Shown: in pieces, positions 38,627-46,403 of the stretch | Layout: each line of letters starts with the position of its first letter | Numbering within the stretch: position 1 is the stretch's first letter | Source of the DNA: G965240465 sp965249525 | Lineage (GTDB): Bacteria > SAR324 > JACQKK01 | DNA: 64,000 nucleotides | Reading direction: 5' to 3' | NCBI GenBank assembly: GCA_965249525.1 | Contig: OZ252237.1 | Location: 558,001-622,000, forward strand | Program-made: the position numbers and the translations under genes | Notes under the pieces: generated by a model | What the model was told of the DNA's origin: nothing | The model's input: only the letters and a program-made list of their open reading frames with translations | Database searches by the model: none

Positions 38627-39415
38627 TCATACTTGCAAAGAATGGGGTGGTTTTTCTATGGCGGCTGCAATATTTGCCTGCAGCTGTTTTAGGGCAGCGG
38701 GGCTGTCAGCTGGGACAACGGCATCATAGCAAATCTGGCCTTGGTGCAGTACCAGTGCACGGCTGGCCAACTGCAAGGTGGCTGCTGGCTGATGTGAGGT
38801 CATCAACACTGTACCGCCTTGTTGTAAATGGCTGCGCAGCATCTGATTCAGCAACTCAGAGGCAGATATGTCTAATCCAGTGAATGGTTCATCCAAAAGC
38901 CAGATGCTCGGCTGATGCAGCTGCAGCCTTGCCAAGCAGAGTCGTTGAATCATCCCGCGGCTCAAATTGGCAGCAGGCTCTTCTGCAGCTGCTGTTAAGC
39001 CCACTTGATGAAGCGCTTTTTCCACTTTTAAGGCTGCTTGAGGCAATTGAAACAAACCTGCCAGCAAAGACAAATTCTCACGCACCGTAAACTCAAGGTA
39101 AAAACGATGCTCATGCGCCAGCCAGCCGATATCCCTGCATGCTTTTTCCTGCACCCGATGCAGCAATTCTCCCCGCCAATAGACCACGCCTGATTCCACC
39201 GACTGCAATCCACAGCAAACAGACAGCAGAGTGGTTTTCCCCGCCCCATTGGCACCCAACAGTAAACACAGTTTGCCCCCTGCCAATTCCAATGATATGT
39301 TCTTCAGCCCCCAACGCCCCTTCCAGCGAATACCCACTTGATGCAATGCCAAAGGGGGAAGGTTTGTCTTTGATTGCTTCTGCTGAGGTATGGCATCCAT
39401 CAAGACCAGCGTCAT
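38627..39415 (-). CDS. ccmA: Cytochrome c biogenesis ABC ATPase CcmA
   Basis: ATPase subunit of the CcmAB complex that releases holo-CcmE from CcmC. Walker A LLGANGAGKTTLL, signature NLSRGMIQRLCLARL, Walker B SIWLLDEPFTGLD and the switch His in TSHQP are all intact. 262 residues. First gene of the ccm operon, but its membrane partner CcmB is not between it and ccmC. The N-terminus may start a few codons downstream at the Met at residue 6 (MDAIP). Confidence 0.93.
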   Translation of the reverse strand: MTLVLMDAIPQQKQSKTNLPPLALHQVGIRWKGRWGLKNISLELAGGKLCLLLGANGAGKTTLLSVCCGLQSVESGVVYWRGELLHRVQEKACRDIGWLAHEHRFYLEFTVRENLSLLAGLFQLPQAALKVEKALHQVGLTAAAEEPAANLSRGMIQRLCLARLQLHQPSIWLLDEPFTGLDISASELLNQMLRSHLQQGGTVLMTSHQPAATLQLASRALVLHQGQICYDAVVPADSPAALKQLQANIAAAIEKPPHSLQV

Positions 39416-39581
39416 CGTTATTCAGGTAATCGTTATTTTTGTTCAAGCAGAGGTTGTGCCCAGCGTGCAGCTGGTCTTAAATGAAAAGAACTGGCTGCTA
39501 TGATGCAGTGTTGACTTAGCTTTTTTCCTTTTTACCATAGCTTTGCGCAACAGCTTTGTGCAACAGCTTTGCTGCTGTTTG

Positions 39582-41030
39582 ATGAAACCCTTCTCTCATT
39601 CCTATTCATCAGCAAATACACTTCCTCATCGTGTACACTTGCTGGGCATTTGCGGGACAGGCATGGCAGCCCTGGCAGCTGGATTGAAAGTCCAGGGAAT
39701 GCATGTATCAGGATCTGATGCCCACGGACTCCCCCCCATCAGCGAGAACCTCAAGGCACTGGGGATTCCCTTTGTTCGTGGATATAGCCCTGAGAACTTG
39801 CCTGCTGATGCGGATTGCATCGTCATCGGCAATGCCATTCGCCCAGATAATGCTGAAGCACAGGCTGCCCTCAACAGCGGCAAACCATGTCTTTCTATGC
39901 CCCAGGCCATACGTCAGCTGTTGATGCAGCATCGCGATGCCTTGGCAGTAGTGGGTACCCATGGCAAGACCACCACCACCTCCTTGCTAGCCCATGTGCT
40001 GACAGAATTGGGTGAAGATCCCGGTTGCTTGGTAGGAGGGATTGCATCAGGACTGCAAGGGGGCTTCCGTCTGGGCAAGGGGCGTTGGTTTGTGGTGGAG
40101 GGTGATGAATACGACAGCGCCTTTTTTGATAAAACCCCTAAGTTTTTTAAATACCTTCCTCACTGGGCGATATTCACCCATCTGGAATTTGACCACGCTG
40201 ATATTTACTCAGACCTAGCCAGCATTAGTGAACAATTTGCGCGATTGCTGGCATCCTTGCCTGCACAGGGATTGCTGTTGGCATGCTGGGATGTTCCCCA
40301 GGTGCGGCGACTGCTGCCCAAGGCTGCTTGTGAAGTAATTGGATATGGTTTTCATCAGGGTGCGGATTGTCATCTGTTGGATTGGCAGGCGGATGGTCAA
40401 TGGGGAGTGTTTCGTACCTGCTGGCGAGGTGAGGAGAACAGCTGGCGTATTCCCATACCGGGCAGGTACAATGCCTTGAATGCTGCTGCTGTGATGCTGG
40501 CGGCTCGGCACTTGGGGCATACTGCTGAGAACATTCAACGAGCCTGGGAAAGTTTTGCTGGGGTCTGTCGCCGCATGGAAATTCGTGGCGAGGTCGGCGG
40601 GGTGCTGGTATTGGATGATTTTGCCCACCACCCCACCGCAGTAGCTGCTGCCATTGAGGCAGCCCTGCAAGCCTGGCCAGAACGTAGATTATGGGCGGTG
40701 TTTGAACCCCGCAGTTTTACAGCCCGAGGTCAACATTTTCAAGATGCATTTGTGACAGCCTTCGCCCAGGCACCCCATGTGGTGCTGGCTCCTGCCTTTC
40801 GTCCTGCCGAAGGCAGCCAAACCCCGCCGTTGGATACCCAAGCCCTTGCCCAAGCCTTGCAGGCAAAAAAACAAGATGCCCACAGCCCCCCAGATATACC
40901 AGGCGTACTACACTGCCTAACGGAACATCTTCAAGCAGGAGACCTGGTGTTAATCATGTCCAACGGTGCCTTTGATAACCTGCATACACGCTTGTTAGCA
41001 GCACTAAGCAAGGCTAACAAGCAAGGCTAA
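39582..41030 (+). CDS. mpl: UDP-N-acetylmuramate:L-Ala-gamma-D-Glu-meso-DAP ligase
   Basis: Peptidoglycan recycling enzyme that attaches recovered murein tripeptide to UDP-MurNAc. Mur-ligase order: LLGICGTGMAALAAGLK, ATP loop VVGTHGKTTTTSLLAHVL, VVEGDEYDSAFFDKTPKF, IFTHLEFDHADIY and the RMEIRGE and DDFAHHPTA motifs. About 482 residues. Starts at the Met at 39582; a TTG at 39543 would add 13 residues. The stop codon lies inside a 13-nt tandem repeat array. Confidence 0.95.
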   Translation: MKPFSHSYSSANTLPHRVHLLGICGTGMAALAAGLKVQGMHVSGSDAHGLPPISENLKALGIPFVRGYSPENLPADADCIVIGNAIRPDNAEAQAALNSGKPCLSMPQAIRQLLMQHRDALAVVGTHGKTTTTSLLAHVLTELGEDPGCLVGGIASGLQGGFRLGKGRWFVVEGDEYDSAFFDKTPKFFKYLPHWAIFTHLEFDHADIYSDLASISEQFARLLASLPAQGLLLACWDVPQVRRLLPKAACEVIGYGFHQGADCHLLDWQADGQWGVFRTCWRGEENSWRIPIPGRYNALNAAAVMLAARHLGHTAENIQRAWESFAGVCRRMEIRGEVGGVLVLDDFAHHPTAVAAAIEAALQAWPERRLWAVFEPRSFTARGQHFQDAFVTAFAQAPHVVLAPAFRPAEGSQTPPLDTQALAQALQAKKQDAHSPPDIPGVLHCLTEHLQAGDLVLIMSNGAFDNLHTRLLAALSKANKQG

Positions 41031-41070
41031 CAAGCAGGGCTAACAAGCAAGGCTAACAAGCAGGGCTAAC
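41006..41070. repeat. Five-copy 13-nt tandem repeat containing two stop codons
   Basis: Five copies of AAGCAAGGCTAAC (two with G for A at position 6). The mpl stop (41028-41030) and the stop of the convergent gene (41066-41068) both lie inside it. No spacers, so not a CRISPR. Confidence 0.9.
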
Positions 41071-41806
41071 AAGCACTCCAGTGTACCCGCATGGTTTGCC
41101 CTGAGAAGGTTAACTCGTCTATGCGTACCCGCAAGGCTTTCTGATCCAAAGGAATTTCCACCACCACCCCAGGTCTAAATGCAGGAAGATAGGGCATTTC
41201 CATGATGCCGCGTTGGATATCCAGTCCCTGGACCAGAATCGGTTCTAGTCGCAGTGGTCGCCCCACAAATGGGGCGCGAGTCCACGGTCCCCAATACACT
41301 TGACCATCTGGCAGCTGAGTCCACACCGCACCTGGGATGTTCCAAAATTTTCCCACCATAGACAATACCTCTGAACCCAAATTGTGCGCATTAAACTCCT
41401 TTTGTCTCTGCTTTAATAAGGGCATGTTTGCCGGCAGCAAAAACTTTAGTCCGCACTGTAAACCCACCTCTGCCACCACCTCACTGGCATCACAAGCATC
41501 CATTCGCAGTAGCACCCGACGCCGCAGCCCCTGGGTGGCTTCATGTACATGCAGCATCCAATCAGTTCCCCCAGGACGAACCTGCCACACAATCCCCGTT
41601 ATCACCTGATATTCTTGAGAATCACCCACGCTGGCAAATAACTCGGCAAAAGCCCCCAGCGGCGACCTCCCTCCCCTGGCTATCCGCAGCAAACCCTCGC
41701 CCACTTGGCTTAATCCCAGCCGTACTTGTTCTCCGTGCAAAGGGACAATGCGACCATCAAGCAGCAATCGTTTTTTCAGTCGCAAGGGCTGCTTTTCTGC
41801 GGGCAT
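41066..41806 (-). CDS. Hypothetical protein (246 aa)
   Basis: Not recognised. Mostly beta-strand by pattern: LLLDGRIVPLHGEQVRLGLS at the N-terminus, YQVITGIVWQVRPGGTDWML, an alpha region around EVVAEVGLQCGLKFLLPANM, and a C-terminal VVVEIPLDQKALRVRIDELT with TMRVHWSAC at the end. This mix of strands and a late helical part reminds me of phage baseplate-hub or tail proteins, but there are no other phage genes, so this is a guess only. Its stop lies in the 13-nt array shared with mpl. Confidence 0.5.
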   Translation of the reverse strand: MPAEKQPLRLKKRLLLDGRIVPLHGEQVRLGLSQVGEGLLRIARGGRSPLGAFAELFASVGDSQEYQVITGIVWQVRPGGTDWMLHVHEATQGLRRRVLLRMDACDASEVVAEVGLQCGLKFLLPANMPLLKQRQKEFNAHNLGSEVLSMVGKFWNIPGAVWTQLPDGQVYWGPWTRAPFVGRPLRLEPILVQGLDIQRGIMEMPYLPAFRPGVVVEIPLDQKALRVRIDELTFSGQTMRVHWSAC

Positions 41807-41894
41807 CTTGTATCTATCCTGGTTTGCTTATCACACCACTTATAGCAGTCCCTTAGGGCTGCTGTCCGCTGCTATTTCTTTATCCCATACCGTT

Positions 41895-41933
41895 CTTTGC
41901 TTGCACTCTTTGCTTGCACTCTTTGCTTGCACT
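41895..41933. repeat. Three-copy 13-nt tandem repeat
   Basis: Three perfect copies of CTTTGCTTGCACT upstream of the zapB-like gene, in the gap between divergent genes. Confidence 0.85.
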
Positions 41934-42008
41934 GCATCATTTCTTGCCTTACAACAAAGATATGCCTGCTGGGCAGCTGCCCCTTCTTTTTTACTGCTGG
42001 GTATTTTT

Positions 42009-42401
42009 ATGTCTCAACAACTGCTGAATGAACTAGAAAGCAAAATTTCTTCAGCTGTGGAAATCATTGAACATTTGCGCAATGAAAATCAGTCCCTGCG
42101 CCAGGAAAATCAGACTTTGCGTCAAAAGAGGGTAGAACTAGAACAAAAGCTGCGCAGTTTGTTGGATAAAACCACCGCACTGCAGAATGAAGCTGCAACC
42201 ATGACCACGGCGGCTGCCAGTTCCTTGTCAAAGGACGGGGGGGACGACAGCAGCCAGCCGCTGGTAAGCAGCCCTCAGCAGCCCAGCAGTGTTCTCTTGG
42301 ATGATGACGACCTCAGGCAGGAACTGCCTCCCTTAGAAGCTGCGGAAGAGTTGACTGTGCAGCCTGCCAAAAAATCTTCCAGCAGCGACGATCTGTTTTA
42401 A
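42009..42401 (+). CDS. ZapB-like coiled-coil cell-division protein
   Basis: 130 residues. The first 80 form a coiled coil rich in Glu, Gln and Asn (LLNELESKISSAVEIIEHLR, NENQSLRQENQTLRQKRVEL), resembling ZapB, which stabilises the FtsZ ring through ZapA. The second half is low complexity, acidic and Ser-rich (SSSSDDLF tail), longer than E. coli ZapB. No zapA or 6S RNA is adjacent. The open frame extends to 41748, but only the Met at 42009 gives a sensible protein. Confidence 0.6.
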   Translation: MSQQLLNELESKISSAVEIIEHLRNENQSLRQENQTLRQKRVELEQKLRSLLDKTTALQNEAATMTTAAASSLSKDGGDDSSQPLVSSPQQPSSVLLDDDDLRQELPPLEAAEELTVQPAKKSSSSDDLF

Positions 42402-42474
42402 CCAGAAACTCTGTAAAAACAACCCAGGTCCAAAACAGCTGGCAGCAGCTCTTCCGCCGCCTAAGACCTGATGC

Positions 42475-43009
42475 TTAGGGAGCAGGTCGCCGCTCCCCAA
42501 CCACTTGAAAGGCAACACGCCTAGGAAGGTTGTCATTAGTATTACCCCCTAAGTTTGTAGAGATACCGATGGTTGCATGAAAGTCGCTTCCCCTGCTGTC
42601 AACGGTACTTGTTGCATATCCATCACTATTGAACCATCTACTAGGAATACTGGGGATGTCTCGAAGTTCTGCATATGTGGGCAAGATGATGGTGTAGTCA
42701 ATCCCCGTCTCCTCATTGGGGACTAGCACTGAACGCTCGGTATTTGTAGTGTCAGCGCCTGCGTTCAATAAATTGTCCAACATATTGTGGTTGTTGATTT
42801 GATCTGTTGCCTCAACAGCACCATTGTTATTTGTATCCAGAAAATAATACACGTTGGTGCTTCCAGCTACTTCAATCTCAGCTTTGGCAATAAGATGCAG
42901 CGGGAAGCCATTTACAGTGCCTAGATCCAATCTTACGGGGTAAAGTGGAGTTCGCTGCACCCCCCAGCAGTTGAAAGGCAACCAGCTTATTCTCAGAGTC
43001 TGTAGCCAT
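42475..43009 (-). pseudogene. Decayed fragment of a surface/adhesin-type protein
   Basis: A 168-residue frame (42475-42981) resembles the C-terminal module of large secreted proteins (DLGTVNGFPLHLIAK, YYFLDTNNNGAVEATDQINN, ILPTYAELRDIPSIPS, RRVAFQVVGERRPAP). Upstream in a different frame, starting at ATG 43009, MATDSENKLVAFQLLGG looks like the end of a preceding repeat of the same kind (VAFQLL against VAFQVV), so a frameshift separates them. Only about 60 bp separate this from the PpsA-like stop, so the rest of the gene has gone. Confidence 0.5.
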
Positions 43010-43070
43010 GGTACTAGAAGGATTAATCACGCCATTAAATTGCAAAGTTTAGGTATGGCGGTAGTTGTTT

Positions 43071-45455
43071 TTAGGAGCTTTCAGCGTTTAGCAATGCTTC
43101 GCGGGCTTGGGGCAGGACGTCTCCACGGACAACGAGAGCCTTGGCCAATTGCAGTGGTTTCCAGTGAGCGAAGAAGCCGAGATTGCTTGGAGAGATGTGG
43201 CAAACTGCTGCTGGCAGGTTGAGATGTGCTGCTTTTTGGAGTCCGTATTCCAACATACTGAGTACGGAGGGGTGTTTTTCGTCATAGAAATCTTTTGCCA
43301 GCACATTGGAGGAATCAATACCTTGGGCGAGTTGTGCTAGTTCGGCTACCTGGAACAACAGCCCATCCACCATGTCTTTGAATTGATCCAGGATATACAG
43401 TTGAGAGGGTGTGCGGCACAGCAGGTGAATTTTTAAGTTTTCTTGTGCGCGCTTCAAGCCATTTTGTGCCAGCAGCGAAAGCAGTTTTTCTGCCTCTTTG
43501 GGGGTTTGGACGGCGGGGATAATCAGTTCTATTTGCTGCTGTCCCAGTTGTTCGCGGGCGCGTTGAATGGCTTGTGCTTCTAGCTGGAAGGCTTCTTCAT
43601 AGTCCAGATCTTGATAGCGTGAAAGACCACGCGCTCCTAGTTGGGGGTTGTTTTCAGCAGGGGTAAATTCTTTGCCTCCCACCAGCTTGGCTAATTCGTT
43701 GCTGGGTCCATCAGAAAGCAGTACCCGAGTTGGCTGCGGTCGTACGGAGACCGCAATCTGGGCTATCATCTGAGATAACTTGCGCAGGAAGAAATCTTTC
43801 TTATCTGGAAAACCTTTGCTGACTGCGTCCAGCTTATCTTTGTCATCAATGCTGGGATAATTGATGCATGCCAGGGGATGCACATGGAGTTCGCTGCGCA
43901 TCAATTCATCTACCCTCAGCAATCCTACGCCTTGGTTGGGATAACGGGCGTCAGCGAAGCTCTGGTCTGGCTTGGCTTGATGCAGCATCAGTGGCAGTTT
44001 GGGCATGTTGAGGTCGGAGAGTTTGATTTCTTCTTCTTTAAAGGGGAGTGCGCCCTCATACACCAGACCTTTGCTGCCTCCTGCGCAAGAGACGGTAATT
44101 TCTTGCCCGTTTTGAATGGTTTCCATGGCGTTTTCTGCACCCACCACACAGGGAATACCCAATTCACGAGAAATAATGGCGGCGTGGCTGGTGCGGCCGC
44201 CGAGCTCGGTTACAATGGCTGATGCGATGTTCATGATGGGCACCCAGTCGGGGTCTGTAATATGGGTAACCAAGACCATCCCTTTTTTAAACGAGGTGAT
44301 GTCTTCGGTTGAACGTAGCACCGAAGCCTTGCCTGTCCCGATGCGGTCACCCACTGCCATTCCTTGACAGAGGATACGGCTGGTTTTTTCCAAGGTGGTG
44401 CGGCGAATTACATCCAAATTACGACGCGAAACCACGGTTTCAGGGCGAGCCTGTACAATAAATAGCTCACCGCTTTCACCGTCTTTTGCCCACTCCATGT
44501 CCATGGGTTTGTCATGGCCTGCTTCCTCAGAATAGTGATCTTCAATAATCTTTGCCCATTTGGCCAGTTTGTAGACATCATCTTCATCAATACAGAATTT
44601 GTCTCTTTCTTCTTGCGAGACATCTATGTTTTCGGTGCCGCCGCTTTTGGTATAAATCATGCGTTGTTGTTTGCCCCCCAATAAAGAATAGATAATGGAT
44701 TTTTTGTCCTGTACTATGCTGGATTTGTGTACATACCACTCGTCTGGATTGATGGCGCCTTGAACAACATTTTCTCCCAGACCGTAGCCACCGGTAATAT
44801 AAATGGCATCGCGAAAGCCGCTTTCGGTATCAATGGAAAACATCACTCCGGCAGCTGAGAGGTCGCTGCGCACCATCTTTTGTACTGCAATGGAAAGTGC
44901 TACTGAAAAGTGATCAAAATCTTTTTCCTGTCGGTAAGCAATGGCACGGTCGGTAAAAAGAGAAGCAAAACAATCGCGGCTGGATTCCAGCAAGGCTTTG
45001 TGTCCCGTCACATTGAGGTAGGTTTCTTGCTGTCCCGCAAAAGAGGCATCAGGCAGATCTTCGGCTGTAGCGGAAGAACGGACAGCGGTATCCACATTTT
45101 TGACGTTGTACTTCTGACACATTTCGTCATAGGCAGTGGTAATAGCTTTGGACAGATCTTGGGGTAGTGGGGCGGAACGCAGCAGGGTGCGAATTTTTTT
45201 GCCGCGCGTTGCCAATTCTTGAATATCCTTGGTATCCAAACCTTCCAGAATGGACACAATTTTTTTCTTAGTATCTGTGGTTTCTACAAAGTGATTGTAG
45301 GCATGGGCAGAGATGGCGAAACCATCTGGTACTTGCACGCCTTTGTTGGTGAGATTGGCGAACATTTCTCCCAGTGAAGCATTTTTGCCGCCGACGATGG
45401 GGACATCTTTGATCCCTAATTCAGAAAACCAGTAGATAAATTTATTTTCGCTCAT
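43071..45455 (-). CDS. ppsA: Phosphoenolpyruvate synthase-like protein with degenerate PEP/pyruvate domain
   Basis: 794 residues, colinear with PEP synthase (ATP + pyruvate to PEP + AMP + Pi). The ATP-binding domain is intact (VGGKNASLGEMFANL, AVRSSATAEDLPDASFAGQQ, FIVQARPETV), as is the phospho-histidine domain (GGRTSHAAIISRELGIPCVV). The C-terminal domain keeps NPQLGARG and SNELAKLVGG but has lost key residues: VRLSDF becomes VLLSDG, the Mg-binding Glu of MCEIPSN becomes Arg in LCRTPSQ, and GSNDLTQL becomes QVAELAQL. The full reaction with pyruvate is therefore unlikely by this chain alone. See the PPDK-like gene at 53519. Confidence 0.9.
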   Translation of the reverse strand: MSENKFIYWFSELGIKDVPIVGGKNASLGEMFANLTNKGVQVPDGFAISAHAYNHFVETTDTKKKIVSILEGLDTKDIQELATRGKKIRTLLRSAPLPQDLSKAITTAYDEMCQKYNVKNVDTAVRSSATAEDLPDASFAGQQETYLNVTGHKALLESSRDCFASLFTDRAIAYRQEKDFDHFSVALSIAVQKMVRSDLSAAGVMFSIDTESGFRDAIYITGGYGLGENVVQGAINPDEWYVHKSSIVQDKKSIIYSLLGGKQQRMIYTKSGGTENIDVSQEERDKFCIDEDDVYKLAKWAKIIEDHYSEEAGHDKPMDMEWAKDGESGELFIVQARPETVVSRRNLDVIRRTTLEKTSRILCQGMAVGDRIGTGKASVLRSTEDITSFKKGMVLVTHITDPDWVPIMNIASAIVTELGGRTSHAAIISRELGIPCVVGAENAMETIQNGQEITVSCAGGSKGLVYEGALPFKEEEIKLSDLNMPKLPLMLHQAKPDQSFADARYPNQGVGLLRVDELMRSELHVHPLACINYPSIDDKDKLDAVSKGFPDKKDFFLRKLSQMIAQIAVSVRPQPTRVLLSDGPSNELAKLVGGKEFTPAENNPQLGARGLSRYQDLDYEEAFQLEAQAIQRAREQLGQQQIELIIPAVQTPKEAEKLLSLLAQNGLKRAQENLKIHLLCRTPSQLYILDQFKDMVDGLLFQVAELAQLAQGIDSSNVLAKDFYDEKHPSVLSMLEYGLQKAAHLNLPAAVCHISPSNLGFFAHWKPLQLAKALVVRGDVLPQAREALLNAESS

Positions 45456-45690
45456 GTTGTTCTATATCCTTATTAGCTGGAAAACAAAGGAAAGCAGCTG
45501 CTTAGCTGCAAAAATCTATAGGAAATAAAAAATTGAAAATCCCCATGACCATGCAGAAGATAAGTATCTTGTGTTGGTACAATACTCAAGAAGTCATGGT
45601 GCATAGCCTCTTTTTATTTTGTGGTTCTATAACATACCAGGGACTGTGCCCTAATTTGAATGCCAGTCTCTTTAAGATTGGCAATGTTTT

Positions 45691-46080
45691 CTACGTAATC
45701 ACGCCATCTGCGGCCAGTTTTGCAATGGCGTTTTCCATTTCGTCCACGTCTTCTACATAGGGGATGTCAAAAGTGTCACAAATCTTTTTGTGGACACTCC
45801 ACAGCTGTGAGTGCACCGAATACGGCTTGGTTGACAGCAGAATTTCTTCATTCTGAGAGGTTTGGAACTCAGCAATGCCTTGGGCAATATTGGTGAAATA
45901 GGGACGAAATTCCTCTTCGCCAATACCTTCCAAAGTTTTTGCTGTTTTGATGGCCATGTTGAAGTAATTGTTGGCGGAATCTTGGTCTTTGTTTTGTAGG
46001 TCAGTAATCCCCTGTTTGATACATTTGTTCAGACGGTTAAACAATTTTAGATTACGAACAGTTTTAAGTGTATCGCTCAT
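45691..46080 (-). CDS. Hypothetical helical protein (about 129 aa)
   Basis: Not recognised. Predicted mostly helical (LFNRLNKCIKQGITDL, NNYFNMAIKTAKTLEGIGEE, MENAIAKLAADGV), with a tetratricopeptide-like feel. No membrane segment or signal. The frame extends seven codons to 46101; the Met at 46080 is chosen by context. It precedes the PpsA-like gene on the same strand with a 235-bp gap that shows no clear promoter, so common control is possible. The gap to guaA (46102-46403) contains only a weak TACTAA/TTAGTA stem. Confidence 0.55.
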   Translation of the reverse strand: MSDTLKTVRNLKLFNRLNKCIKQGITDLQNKDQDSANNYFNMAIKTAKTLEGIGEEEFRPYFTNIAQGIAEFQTSQNEEILLSTKPYSVHSQLWSVHKKICDTFDIPYVEDVDEMENAIAKLAADGVIT

Positions 46081-46403
46081 AGTAAAAAAGCTCATAGACA
46101 TGGATTAGTGGATACAGCGGTTATGTAGAGAAGAGCTTCTCTATTGAACATCACCGTATTTGCCCCCCAAATAAATGAAAGCATAAAAATCCACTGCTGT
46201 GCAAGTCACAACTCATACGATGACTGGTGCGATGGGTATTGAAATCATGCTACTTTCATCTAGACAGGTTTCTATGTGCTGAAATATACTAAGTAGATAT
46301 TTTAGTAAAGGAAGGCAAAGAATAAGGTTTTGCAGGAAAAAGCAGTACAAAGATTGAATAAACAAGGTGGGAAAAAGCTGAATGAAGCTGTCTAAGTGAT
46401 GAT

